Shown: positions 26,101 through 34,649, counted from the stretch's first letter. The stretch: DNA of 64,000 nucleotides from Streptomyces sp. NBC_01478 (GCF_036227225.1 NZ_CP109444.1:9529501-9593500), one strand, 5' to 3'. The notes: a model not told the origin generated them from the sequence alone. Numbers and translations are program-made.

Positions 26101-26378
26101 ACGCCCGCTCCGACACCGAGCAGTCGGCGCGGATCAAGGCGTACAAGGTGTTCCTGAGCAGCGACGGCACGAACTGGGGGAGCGCGGTCAAGACCGGTGA
26201 GCTCCCAAGTCGCCGCGGCATCCAGGGCATTGACCTCACCGCCGCAGGCGCCCGCTACGTCCGTCTCGAAGTCGACTCCACCTGGGCCGCCGCCACCGAC
26301 ACCACCCGCTACAAGCGGCTGCGGATCGACGAGGCCTGGATCGGCACGTCCTACGCGACCCCCGGGGGATCGTCATGA
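23118..26378 (+). CDS. secreted three-module enzyme: GH28-like beta-helix + GH29-like domain + CBM32
   Basis: 1086 residues in one uninterrupted frame. After a signal peptide (about 1-32) comes a right-handed beta-helix (about 46-500) starting VYDVRDYGAKGDGSANDT, a pectate-lyase-3/GH28 signature. Its NDDALVFKSD near residue 243 matches the paired Asp of GH28, but the usual GHG strand reads CCNALMFGSET. Residues about 514-925 match alpha-L-fucosidase (GH29): GLFLHWGLRTAP, and the candidate nucleophile Asp in GGFWIDNDNAYW near 690. The C-terminus (about 930-1086) is an F5/8-type CBM32 (AGARYVRLEVDSTW). It would trim two linkages of a fucosylated pectin. ATG 23118 has GAGGAGA upstream. Confidence 0.85.
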   Translation: MKPPMYRRSWVASVFFAFAVVLGLAHPSALAAASPTPAAPPAPHAAVYDVRDYGAKGDGSANDTPAVNKAVTAANSAGGGTVRFPAGTYRSKNTIHMKSNVTLQVDTGATIQGSSADTYDAAESNPYDQYQDYGHSHFHDAMIYGDRLTNIGFVGGGVIDGLGNLITGNPKSGEADKILSLTRCDGLRIGDGLTLRRGGHFAALVNGCKNVTSDHLTIDTASDRDGWNIISTTDVTVTNAGIKANDDALVFKSDYALGAKLPNGHVRVSDSYLSAKCCNALMFGSETCGDFSDYQFEKIRIEGADKSGLGMVSMDGAKISDVHYRDISMTGVHSPIMEKIGTRKRCGDSPGVGSISDVTYDNITATGNSPSFSPTLWGETGHRISGITFTNVDITVPGGNGTMSAGVPSNDPKDYNPKAIGTRPAYGWYLHNADHVQFTDSSVKFAANDGRPAVVANAASGIRFTGFTAQRGTDSPYDLGFQDVNGYCVSGAGSPRVSSTGSTENCAPTSTRTPGAAATRLLDLENPRQDFLRGSVGGLFLHWGLRTAPAHTSCTAWESDVTGGGWTPGYWVNEAQKLHTQYLVLATFHSRLGYARPWPSKIPGSCSAKRDFLGELITAAKAKGMKVVLYMTDDPQWHDDGGHEWLDSAAYSTYKGQNVDLTTRDGFGQFSYDNFFEVMDRYPDLGGFWIDNDNAYWESHDLYRQIYQKRPNYTLSNNNEDTPIMDMISNEQKTGMSPAYDYPQAVYTAQPRLTEADFKLPSTGAWWYDGSDPAVDRALTLGRLVTNAGSSVKALMAETAQVNGKFPANQAAFNTFVNSYLDPIWESLHGTEGGGYMYGGLKPGFWNDGAHGVTTISRTDPNLQYVHVLTPPSTSTLRIRDNGYRIASVTNLRTGAAMSWSQSGGVLTLSGLGGWDPYDTVFKVTTAGRQGILSGVTVSASASASGHAGSAAGDGSYLTYWDNNKTLPVNLTFDLGSSKKVQYIGLNQREDSVAYARSDTEQSARIKAYKVFLSSDGTNWGSAVKTGELPSRRGIQGIDLTAAGARYVRLEVDSTWAAATDTTRYKRLRIDEAWIGTSYATPGGSS

Positions 26379-27742
26379 CACACATCGGACCCAGACCGTT
26401 CGTGGCAGCGCTCGCCGGGCTGCTGGCCGCCTCCGCGCTTCCCCTCCTGAGCGGCCCGACCTCGGCCGTAGCCTCCGACAACGGCCAGTCCACCCGGCCG
26501 GCCATGGGCTGGAGCAGTTGGAGCTACGTCCGCCGCACCCCCACCGAGGCCAAGATCAAGGCCCAGGCCGACGCCCTCGTGTCGAGCGGCCTCAAGGACC
26601 ACGGCTTCGTGTACGTCAACCTCGACGACTTCTGGCAGAAGTGCGACGCAGGCGGCTTCACCGTCGACTCCTACGGCCGTTGGACCGTCGACACGGCCAA
26701 GTTCCCTTCCGGAATCAAGGCGTTGGCCGACTACATCCACTCCAAGGGACTGAAGTTCGGCTTCTACGTCACCCCGGGCATCGCCAAGAACGCGGTCACC
26801 GCGAACACCCCGATCGAGGGCACGTCGTACCACGCGAAGGACATCGCGGACACGACCAGGACCGAGAAGAACTACAACTGCAAGAACATGTACTACATCG
26901 ACTACGGGAAGCCGGGCGCGCAGGAGTTCGTCGACTCGTGGGCGAAACAGTTCGCTTCCTGGGGAGTCGACTACCTGAAGATCGACGGCGTGGGCAGCGC
27001 CGACATCCCCGACGTCCAGGCCTGGGACAAGGCACTGCGCGCGAGCGGACGGACCGTCAACTTCGCACTCTCCAACAACCTTCCGATCGCCGACGCCGCC
27101 ACCTGGCGTTCGCTGGCGAACAGTTGGCGCACCCAGGGCGACGTCGAGTGCTACTGCGGACCCGGTGCCAACGGCAGCGGCTATCCGCTCACCGACTGGT
27201 CGCACGTCTCCGCGCGCTTCAACACCGCCGCGTCCTGGCAGCCTTACGCCGGTCCGGGCGGCTGGAACGACCTGGACTCGCTGGAGGTCGGCAACGGCGA
27301 CCAGGTGGGCCTGACGGCCGACCAGCGGCGCTCGCACTTCACCCTCTGGGCGATGGCGGGCTCGCCCCTGCTGCTCGGGACCGACGTCACTCAACTCGAC
27401 CCCGTCGACAAGGCGATGCTCACCAACGACCGTCTCATCGGCGTCGATCAGGACGGCGTCGCCGCGAAGCGCGTGGTGAACAGCGGCGTGAAGCAGGTCT
27501 GGAGCAAGCGCGAGAGCAACGGCGCCCATGTCGTGGCGCTGTTCAACACCGGTACGTCCGGCAGTGCGACGGTCTCCGTGAACTGGTCGCAGGTCGGCTT
27601 CACCGGTTCCGGTGACGTCACCGACCTCTGGTCCGGCTCCCACAAGGGCACGATCGCGGACTCGTACAGCGCGACGCTACGGCCGGGGGAGACCCGCCTG
27701 ATCCGTGTGAACCCGGTCGACAGCACCCTGAGGGGGCACTGA
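26375..27742 (+). CDS. secreted GH27 alpha-galactosidase
   Basis: 455 residues with an N-terminal signal peptide ending about AVASDNG. The GH27 signature RPAMGWSSWSYV opens the TIM barrel, the nucleophile Asp lies in DYLKIDGVG (near 203), and the acid/base Asp in RTQGDVECY (near 256). A C-terminal beta-sandwich completes the fold. Related GH27 enzymes also remove beta-L-arabinopyranose, so either sugar is possible. Its ATG overlaps the previous stop (ATGA at 26375-26378), so it is translationally coupled. It would strip terminal residues from pectin side chains. Confidence 0.9.
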   Translation: MTHIGPRPFVAALAGLLAASALPLLSGPTSAVASDNGQSTRPAMGWSSWSYVRRTPTEAKIKAQADALVSSGLKDHGFVYVNLDDFWQKCDAGGFTVDSYGRWTVDTAKFPSGIKALADYIHSKGLKFGFYVTPGIAKNAVTANTPIEGTSYHAKDIADTTRTEKNYNCKNMYYIDYGKPGAQEFVDSWAKQFASWGVDYLKIDGVGSADIPDVQAWDKALRASGRTVNFALSNNLPIADAATWRSLANSWRTQGDVECYCGPGANGSGYPLTDWSHVSARFNTAASWQPYAGPGGWNDLDSLEVGNGDQVGLTADQRRSHFTLWAMAGSPLLLGTDVTQLDPVDKAMLTNDRLIGVDQDGVAAKRVVNSGVKQVWSKRESNGAHVVALFNTGTSGSATVSVNWSQVGFTGSGDVTDLWSGSHKGTIADSYSATLRPGETRLIRVNPVDSTLRGH

Positions 27743-29808
27743 TGAAACGCGACAGAACACCGGCGCGGGGCACCCGGGGCCTCTCCCCGGCTCTCTCCCT
27801 CGCTCTCACCCTGGCCCTCGCCGTGCCGCTCGCCGGTCTCACCGGCTCCGCCGCGCACGCGGCGAGCACCGACTACCAGGCCGAGGACGCCACCGTCGTC
27901 CAGGGCGCCGTGGCCACCAACCACACCGGTTACACGGGCACCGGCTTCGTCGACTACACCAACGTCACCGGTTCGTATGTGGAGTTCACGGTGAACGCCA
28001 CCGCCGCCGGTACCGCGTCGGTCGCCCTTCGCTACGCCAACGGCACCACCGTCGACCGCCCGTTGGACATCTCCGTCAACGGTACGGTCGTCGCGTCCGG
28101 CGTCTCCTTCCCGGCCACCGCCGACTGGAACACCTGGGCGACGAAGACCGTCAACGTCCCGCTGACCGCCGGCACCGACAAGATCCGGGCCACCGCGACC
28201 ACCGCGAACGGCGGCCCCAACCTCGACCGCATCGGTGTCGGCACCGCGACCGACGCAGAGGCCCCGACCCGCCCCGGCCGGCCGAGTTGCTCGGACATCG
28301 GCGAGGACGGCCTGACGCTGACCTGGGGCGCCTCGACCGACAACGTGGGTGTCACGGCGTACGACCTCTACGAGCACGGCAACAAGATCGGTGAGGCGCC
28401 CGGGAGTTCGACCGGCAAGACGCTCACCGGACTCGCCCCGAACACCACCTACGACCTCACCGTCGTCGCCCGGGACGCGGCCGGCAACACCTCACCGGCC
28501 AGCCCGGTCGTCGACTGCACGACGAAACCCAGCTCGGACACCACCCCGCCGACCAAGCCCGGTACTTTGTCGACCGCCGACACCACATCGAATACGGTCG
28601 ACCTCACCTGGGGCCCGTCCACCGACGACCGATCGGTTGTCGCATACGACATCCGGAGCGGGGACACCGTCTACAAGACGGTCACCACCGGCACCTCGAC
28701 CACCCTCACCGGCCTTGCCTGCGACAGCCCGTACACACTGAACGTCGTCGCCCGCGACGCGGCCGGCAATCTCTCCGAGCCGAGCAACACCGTCACCTTC
28801 ACCACGAAGGCCTGCGCGACCGACGGCGGTGTCCCCTCGTCGATCACCACGCTCTCCACCGGCTGGACCATCCCGTGGGGCACCTACTGGATGCCCGACG
28901 GCCAGAGTGCCCTCGTCACCGAGCGGGACGACTTCCGAGTCTGGAAGATGGCCAAGGACGGCACCAGGACCCAGGTCGGGACCGTGCCCGACGCGGTCAC
29001 CACCAACGGCGAGGGCGGCCTCCTCGGCGTCGCCGTCGACCCGAAGTGGGCCACCAACCACTACGTCTACTTCATGCACACCGCCTCCGAGGGCAACCGC
29101 GTCGTCCGCATGACGTACAACGGCACCACCCTCACCGGCTACACGGTCCTCCTCCAGGGCATCAAGAAGAACCGCTACCACAACGGCGGACGGCTCGCCT
29201 TCGGCCCCGACGGCTACCTCTACGTCTCCACCGGCGAGGCCCAGACACCCGACCTCGCCCAGGACAAGACCTCCCTCAACGGCAAGATCCTGCGCATGAC
29301 GACGGACGGCAAGCCGGCCCCCGGCAACCCGTTCGGCAACTACGTCTACTCGTACGGCCATCGCAACCCGCAGGGACTCGCCTTCGACCGCAACGGCCGC
29401 CTGTGGGAAGCCGAGTTCGGCAACAGCTCCAAGGACGAACTCAACCTCGTCAAGCCGGGCGCGAACTACGGCTGGCCCACCTGCGAAGGGACGTGCAGCG
29501 TCGCCGGCATGACCAACCCGAAGGCCACCTGGAACGTCAACGAGGCCTCGCCCAGCGGGATCGCGATCGTCCGCAACGTCGTCTACATGGCGTCCCTGCG
29601 TGGCGAACGACTGTGGCGCATCCCGATCAGCGGCGACACCGAGAGCGTCGGCACCCCGACCGCCTACTACGTCGGGACGTACGGACGCCTGCGCACGGTC
29701 ACCAAGGTCCCCGGCGCCGACCAGCTCTGGCTGTCGACCACGAACTGCGACAACAACGGAAACCAGCCGGACGGCTCCGACGAGATCTTCCGTGTGAACA
29801 TCGGCTAG
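27742..29808 (+). CDS. secreted CBM35-FnIII-FnIII-PQQ sugar dehydrogenase (AA12-like)
   Basis: 688 residues. Signal peptide (about 1-41); CBM35/CBM6 module (about 44-170, YQAEDATVVQGAV, HTGYTGTGFVDY); two fibronectin III domains (about 173-260 and 266-357, both ending DAAGN...SP/EPS); then a six-bladed GSDH propeller (about 366-688) with GGLLGVAVDPKW, RYHNGGRLAFGPDGYLYVSTG and YGHRNPQGLAFD, which place the active-site His and PQQ-binding Arg/Asn. Such enzymes oxidise pyranoses using PQQ and pass electrons to an outer acceptor. Its ATG shares one base with the GH27 stop. It is last in the operon. CBM and FnIII modules on this enzyme class are uncommon. Confidence 0.86.
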   Translation: MKRDRTPARGTRGLSPALSLALTLALAVPLAGLTGSAAHAASTDYQAEDATVVQGAVATNHTGYTGTGFVDYTNVTGSYVEFTVNATAAGTASVALRYANGTTVDRPLDISVNGTVVASGVSFPATADWNTWATKTVNVPLTAGTDKIRATATTANGGPNLDRIGVGTATDAEAPTRPGRPSCSDIGEDGLTLTWGASTDNVGVTAYDLYEHGNKIGEAPGSSTGKTLTGLAPNTTYDLTVVARDAAGNTSPASPVVDCTTKPSSDTTPPTKPGTLSTADTTSNTVDLTWGPSTDDRSVVAYDIRSGDTVYKTVTTGTSTTLTGLACDSPYTLNVVARDAAGNLSEPSNTVTFTTKACATDGGVPSSITTLSTGWTIPWGTYWMPDGQSALVTERDDFRVWKMAKDGTRTQVGTVPDAVTTNGEGGLLGVAVDPKWATNHYVYFMHTASEGNRVVRMTYNGTTLTGYTVLLQGIKKNRYHNGGRLAFGPDGYLYVSTGEAQTPDLAQDKTSLNGKILRMTTDGKPAPGNPFGNYVYSYGHRNPQGLAFDRNGRLWEAEFGNSSKDELNLVKPGANYGWPTCEGTCSVAGMTNPKATWNVNEASPSGIAIVRNVVYMASLRGERLWRIPISGDTESVGTPTAYYVGTYGRLRTVTKVPGADQLWLSTTNCDNNGNQPDGSDEIFRVNIG

Positions 29809-29820
29809 GGGAGGGGGAGT

Positions 29821-31647
29821 TCAGGCCCGGTACAGCGCGTCGACCTCGTTCGCGTACGTGTTCTCGATGGCCTTGCGCTTCAGCTTCAGGGACGGGGTCA
29901 GCAGACCGTGTTCCTCGGTGAACGGCTGGGCCAGTATCCGGAAGGTGCGGATCGACTCGGCCTGCGAGACCAGGGTGTTGGCGGCCACCACCGCGCGCCG
30001 CACCTCGGCCTCCAGGTCGCCGTCCCGCACCAACTCCGCGGGGGACAACCGCGGTTTGCCGCGCATGGTGAGCCAGTGCTCGACGGCCTCGTGGTCGAGG
30101 GTGACGAGGGCCGCGACATAGGGGCGGTCGTTGCCGACGACGATGCACTGCGAGACCAGCGGATGGTCCCGCACCCGCTCCTCCAGGAGCCCCGGCGCGA
30201 CACTCTTGCCTCCCGAGGTGACCAGGATCTCCTTCTTGCGCCCGGTGATGGTCAGATAGCCGTCCTCGTCGAGCGAGCCGAGGTCACCGGTGGCGAGCCA
30301 GCCGTCGTGCAGGGTCTCGTCGGTCGCCTTCTGGTTGTTGAGATAGCCCTGGAAGATGTTGGGGCCGTTCAGCCAGATCTCGCCGTCGTCCGCGATGTGC
30401 ACGGTTACCCCCGGGATCGCCTGGCCGACCGTGCCGTAGCGGGTGCGCTCGGGAGGGTTGGCGGTCGCGGCGGCCGTCGACTCGGTGAGGCCGTAGCCCT
30501 CGTAGATCTGGACGCCCGCGCCCGCGAAGAACAGTCCGAGCCGCCGGTCCATGGCCGACCCGCCGGACATGGCGTTGCGGATCCGGCCGCCCATCGCGGC
30601 CCGCACCTTGGAGTAGACGAGTTTGTCGAAGAGCTGGTGCTGCATCCGCAGCCCGGCGGACGGGCCGGGACCGATGCCCCAGGCCTTCTCCTCGACCGCG
30701 TCCGCGTACTTCACCGCGATCTCCACGGCCTTCTCGAACGGCCCGGCCTTGCCGTCCTTCTCCGCCTTGCGGCGGGCCGCGTTGAAGACCTTCTCGAAGA
30801 TGTACGGCACGGCGAGGATGAACGTCGGCCGGAACGCGACCAGGTCGGGCAGCAGGACGGCCGCGTTGAGCTGCGGCTGGTGTCCGAAACGGACCCCGCC
30901 GCGGATCGCCGCGACCTCCACCATCCGCCCGAAGACGTGCGCCAGCGGCAGGAACAGCAGGGTCGCCGCCTCGTCGCCCTTCTTCGAGTGGAAGACGGAC
31001 TCCCAGGTGTCGATGACCGTGTCCGCCTCGTACATGAAGTTGCCGTGCGAGATGACACAGCCCTTGGGGCGCCCCGTGGTCCCCGACGTATAGATGATCG
31101 TCGCGGTCGAGTCCGGGGTCACGGCCTGGCGGTGCCGGTGCACCACCTCGTCCTCCAGATGCGCGCCGGCGTCGTACAACTCCTGCACGGCACCCGTGTC
31201 GAGCTGCCACAACTGGTGCAGCGCGGGGAGCCGGTCGATGACGGTGGCGATGGTCATCGCGTGGTCCTCGTGCTCGACCATCGCCGCCGAGACCTGCGCG
31301 TCGTGCAGCATCCAGAAGCACTGCTCGGCCGACGACGTGGGGTAGACCGGCACCACCTGGGCGCCGATCGTCCACAGCGCGAAGTCGAACAGCGTCCACT
31401 CGTAGCGGGTACGGGACATGATCGCGACCCGGTCGCCGAAGCGGACGCCTCGCGCGAGCAGGCCCTTGGCGAGGGCGAGGACCTCGTCGCGGAACTCGGC
31501 GGCGGTCACGTCCCGCCACTCGCCCTGCTCGTCCTTGCGGCCGAGGGAGACATGGAGGGGGTCGTCCTGGGCACGCTCGAAGACGACGTCGGCCAGACCG
31601 CCCACCGGCGGTGCCAACGCCAACGGAGGGTTGTTGAACTCGCGCAA
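29821..31647 (-). CDS. long-chain fatty acyl-CoA synthetase (FadD15-like)
   Basis: A 608-residue ANL-superfamily ligase that activates fatty acids with ATP and CoA. The P-loop IIYTSGTTGRPKGCVISHGN (near 185-204), the EGYGLTESTAA motif, TGDLGSLDEDGYLTITGRKKE and the C-terminal SPSLKLKRKAIE with its catalytic Lys are all present. Length and the PERTRYGTVGQAIPG segment fit the actinobacterial FadD15/AMP-forming long-chain type. I accept TTG 31647 (reading MREFNNPPLA) because GGAGC lies just upstream and family members begin likewise. It converges with the pectin operon, with only 12 bases between stops. Confidence 0.9.
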   Translation of the reverse strand: MREFNNPPLALAPPVGGLADVVFERAQDDPLHVSLGRKDEQGEWRDVTAAEFRDEVLALAKGLLARGVRFGDRVAIMSRTRYEWTLFDFALWTIGAQVVPVYPTSSAEQCFWMLHDAQVSAAMVEHEDHAMTIATVIDRLPALHQLWQLDTGAVQELYDAGAHLEDEVVHRHRQAVTPDSTATIIYTSGTTGRPKGCVISHGNFMYEADTVIDTWESVFHSKKGDEAATLLFLPLAHVFGRMVEVAAIRGGVRFGHQPQLNAAVLLPDLVAFRPTFILAVPYIFEKVFNAARRKAEKDGKAGPFEKAVEIAVKYADAVEEKAWGIGPGPSAGLRMQHQLFDKLVYSKVRAAMGGRIRNAMSGGSAMDRRLGLFFAGAGVQIYEGYGLTESTAAATANPPERTRYGTVGQAIPGVTVHIADDGEIWLNGPNIFQGYLNNQKATDETLHDGWLATGDLGSLDEDGYLTITGRKKEILVTSGGKSVAPGLLEERVRDHPLVSQCIVVGNDRPYVAALVTLDHEAVEHWLTMRGKPRLSPAELVRDGDLEAEVRRAVVAANTLVSQAESIRTFRILAQPFTEEHGLLTPSLKLKRKAIENTYANEVDALYRA

Positions 31648-31805
31648 ACCCCGCTCCCCGCTCCTGTTGGCACTCCCCTGACAGCGCCGTGAAAGCTACC
31701 CCACCGGACGGAAGGGCGGGAGGGGGCCGGAAAGCGAGCGATCCTCACGTCCGCACTGGTCAGCGGCGGAAAATGCCCTCACAAGGGGAAGGGTCGGACA
31801 GAAAT

Positions 31806-31835
31806 CCTTACGGTTCCGTAGGTTTCGGCCCCGTA
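31806..31835. promoter_or_regulatory. TACGG/CCGTA repeats upstream of the acyl-CoA synthetase
   Basis: CCTTACGG-TT-CCGTAGG (31806-31822) contains a perfect TACGG-TT-CCGTA dyad, and a third CCGTA follows at 31831-31835. They lie 160-190 bases upstream of the start codon in an otherwise featureless 260-base gap, which also holds the end of the MFS gene. They could be an operator for fatty-acid-responsive control; the regulator is unknown. Confidence 0.35.
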
Positions 31836-31907
31836 ATCTCCACTGAATCTGTACGACCCGGTCACCGCCCGCGTCCCGGTCGTCCGACGTCATCCGTGCG
31901 ACGCCGT

Positions 31908-33401
31908 CTACTCCCCGCTCAGCGTCCGCACGGCGGATTCCGTCACTCCCGCCGTGCCGCTCGTCCGCTCCGCGCGACCCGCCCTGACCAGGGCGAGCAC
32001 CAGCGCGCCCGCCGCCGTCCCGACGAACCCGGCCGTCACGAACACCGAGTCGAGCCCCGACGCGAACGCGGCCCGCAGCGCGTGCTCGGAGAACGTCCCG
32101 CGCAACGCCCCGGCCCCGCCGCCCGCCAGCGTGTGCGCCGCGTCGTGCGGGAGCGTGTCCCGCATCCGCGAGGTGAGGACGGTCCCGGACACGGCGACGC
32201 CGAGCGCGAACCCCAACTGCCGCACGGTGTTCACCGCGCCGCCCGCCATGCCCGCCCGCTCCGCGGGCACCGCCGCGAGGGCCGCCCCGGCGATCCCCGG
32301 CGCCACCAGCCCCGTGCCGACGCCCACCAGCACGAGCCCCGGCACCAGCGTCGTCCAGTCCGAACCGGCGTCCAGGACGGCCTGGCAGAAACACCCCGTG
32401 CCGATCAGCAGCAGCCCGCCGCCGATGGTCAGCCGGGCCGGCACCCCGTGCAGCAGCTTCCCCGCGAGCACCGACACCACGACCGCCGCCCCCGTCAGCG
32501 GCAGCAGCGTCAGCCCGCCGCGCACCGGGCTCATCCCCAGCACCGTCTGCAGCCAGATCGACAGATACGGCATCCCGCCGAACGCCACCCCGTTGAACGC
32601 GAGCGCCCCCGCCATCACCCCCACGAAGGCCGGCTTGCGCAGCAGTGCCAGATCCAGCAGCGGGTGCGCCACCCGCCGCTCCACCAGCACGAAACAGACC
32701 AGCGCGAGCGCCGAGACCGCGAAGGAGACGAGCGTGGGCCGCGCACCCCAGCCGTCCTCGCCGGCCCGCACCACCGCGTACGTCACCCCGCCCGCGAACC
32801 CCGCGAACGCCACCGTGCCCAGCCAGTCGACCCGCATCCCGCGCGTTCCCCGCGACTCCGGCACCACCCGCAGCGTCAGCCACACCGCGGCCACGCTCAC
32901 CGGCAGGTTCACGAAGAAGATCCACCGCCAGCCCGGCCCCTCGGTGAGCACCCCGCCCAGCACCGGCCCGACCGCAGCGGCCCCACCGCTCACCGCGCCC
33001 CACACCCCGAGCGCCACCGACCGCTGCCGCCCCTGATACACCGAGGCCAGCAACGGCAGCGTCGTGGCGAGCATCGCCGCCGCCCCCACCCCCTGCACGG
33101 CCCGCGCGGCCACGAGCGCGCCCGGCCCGTCCGCGAGCCCGCACGCGAGCGACGCCACCGCGAACAGCACCACCCCCACCACATGCACCCGCCGGCGCCC
33201 CAGAGCGTCGGCCGCGGCACCGACCCCCAGCAGCAACGCGGCCAACGCCAGCGCGTACCCGTCGACCACCCACTGCAGATCACTCAACGACGCGTGCAAC
33301 GACCGCGCCACGTCCGGCAGCGCGACCACCACGATCGTCACATCCAGCAACAACATGAACGTGCCCAGGCACACCGCCGTCAGCGGCCCCCATGTACGCA
33401 T
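31908..33401 (-). CDS. MFS drug-efflux transporter, DHA2 family (14 TM)
   Basis: 497 residues. Motif C-like GVWGAVSGGAAAVGPVLGGVL follows TM4, motif A reads GAAADALGRRRV, and the DVTIVVVALPDV of TM1 is the DHA2 hallmark. About 14 hydrophobic helices can be counted, consistent with proton-driven efflux of drugs or secondary metabolites. ATG 33401 has GGGGAG ten bases upstream. It diverges from the Lrp/AsnC gene with about 108 bases between, the usual arrangement for a locally controlled exporter. Confidence 0.9.
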   Translation of the reverse strand: MRTWGPLTAVCLGTFMLLLDVTIVVVALPDVARSLHASLSDLQWVVDGYALALAALLLGVGAAADALGRRRVHVVGVVLFAVASLACGLADGPGALVAARAVQGVGAAAMLATTLPLLASVYQGRQRSVALGVWGAVSGGAAAVGPVLGGVLTEGPGWRWIFFVNLPVSVAAVWLTLRVVPESRGTRGMRVDWLGTVAFAGFAGGVTYAVVRAGEDGWGARPTLVSFAVSALALVCFVLVERRVAHPLLDLALLRKPAFVGVMAGALAFNGVAFGGMPYLSIWLQTVLGMSPVRGGLTLLPLTGAAVVVSVLAGKLLHGVPARLTIGGGLLLIGTGCFCQAVLDAGSDWTTLVPGLVLVGVGTGLVAPGIAGAALAAVPAERAGMAGGAVNTVRQLGFALGVAVSGTVLTSRMRDTLPHDAAHTLAGGGAGALRGTFSEHALRAAFASGLDSVFVTAGFVGTAAGALVLALVRAGRAERTSGTAGVTESAVRTLSGE

Positions 33402-33509
33402 GCCCTCAACTCCCCTGTCCGGGCTGTGCAGTTCTCCGTACGATGGGCGCCACCCGGACGATCGGCACCGAGTCGGCCGCCTCACCGCCGGAATCCGACA
33501 GGAGCGGCC

Positions 33510-34523
33510 ATGCAGGAGATGGAATCCGACACCCTGGACCGGCTCGACCTGCAACTGCTCATGGCCCTGGAGCTCAACGGCCGCGCCTCCTTCAGTCGCC
33601 TCGGCACGGTCCTCGGCGCCTCCGACCAGACCGTCGCCCGCCGCTACCGCAGGCTCACCGCCGAGGCCGGCCTCCGCGTCGTCGCCATCCGGGACGCCGA
33701 ACGCCTCGGCCAGGACCAGTGGATGCTCCGCCTGCGCTGCGCCCCCGACAACGCCCTCAACATCGCCGACGCCCTCGCCAGACGCCCCGACACCGCCTGG
33801 ATCGGCCTCGCCTCCGGCGGCACCGAGATCGTCTGCCTGACCCGCCCGCGCAGCCCCGGCGACTACGACGACCTCCTGCTCGGCAAACTCCCGCGCACCC
33901 CCAGCGTCCTGGACATCCGCGCCCACCAGATGCTGCACCGCTTCTACGGCGGCCCCACGGGCTGGTTGCGCCGCTTCAAGGTGCTCGCCGACGACCAGAT
34001 CGCCGCCCTGCTCCCCGAACCGGCGCCACCGTCGGGCCCCGCCCGCATCGACCCCGGGGACGAGACCCTGATCGCCGTACTCGAACGGGACGGACGTGCC
34101 GGCTACCCCGAACTCCAGCGCGCCAGCGGCCGCTCCGAGTCCGCCGTCAAACGCCGGCTCGCCTCACTGATCGGCTCCGGAGCGGTCTACATCGACATCG
34201 AGTACGACTCGGAGGTGTTCGGCTACGCGCGCGCGGCCGTGCTGTGGATCACGGCGACCCCCGCGGCACTGCACTCGGTCGGCGAGGCACTGGCCACCCA
34301 CGACCAGGTCGCCTACGCGTCCGCGACGGCCGGTACCTCCAACATCGTCGTGACGGCCGTCGTGAAGGACACGGCGGGGCTGTACGACTACCTCAGCGGA
34401 CCCCTGGGGCAGCTCGACGGGGTGCGGCACGTGGAGGCGAGCCCGTTCCTGCGCCGGGTCAAACAGCTCACGTACCGGACGCTCCCCCTCAACTCGCCCA
34501 CCCTCAAAGTAAGTTCAAGATAA
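33510..34523 (+). CDS. Lrp/AsnC-family regulator with two HTH domains
   Basis: 337 residues. It is a tandem duplication of the Lrp unit: HTH one at about 8-55 (LDRLDLQLLMALELNGRAS, ASDQTVARRYRRL) with its ligand domain, and HTH two at about 190-235 (LIAVLERDGRAGYPELQRAS, SESAVKRRLASL) with a second RAM-like domain. Double Lrp proteins are frequent in actinobacteria. It probably controls the divergent exporter. ATG 33510 follows CAGGAG; ATG 33519 is three codons further in. The end of the gene and the following 150 bases are markedly AT-richer than the surroundings. Confidence 0.86.
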   Translation: MQEMESDTLDRLDLQLLMALELNGRASFSRLGTVLGASDQTVARRYRRLTAEAGLRVVAIRDAERLGQDQWMLRLRCAPDNALNIADALARRPDTAWIGLASGGTEIVCLTRPRSPGDYDDLLLGKLPRTPSVLDIRAHQMLHRFYGGPTGWLRRFKVLADDQIAALLPEPAPPSGPARIDPGDETLIAVLERDGRAGYPELQRASGRSESAVKRRLASLIGSGAVYIDIEYDSEVFGYARAAVLWITATPAALHSVGEALATHDQVAYASATAGTSNIVVTAVVKDTAGLYDYLSGPLGQLDGVRHVEASPFLRRVKQLTYRTLPLNSPTLKVSSR

Positions 34524-34612
34524 ATCATGCGCAAAACCAAGCACTCGGAGATGTGAGTCACAGTGTTCGGGCATCGAATGTGGCTTGTCCAAACCGAAGC
34601 CGCAGGGATTTC

Positions 34613-34649
34613 CCGAAAGATCTTTTCCAGTGCTGGAGAAAATCTTCGG
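34613..34649. repeat. imperfect inverted repeat ahead of the DUF3500 gene
   Basis: CCGAAAGATCTTTTCCAG (34613-34630) and CTGGAGAAAATCTTCGG (34633-34649) pair as an imperfect stem of about 17 bp around a TG loop, ending 31 bases before the DUF3500 start. The surrounding 34500-34680 is AT-rich for this genome. It may be an attenuator or part of the 5' leader of the DUF3500 mRNA. Confidence 0.5.
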
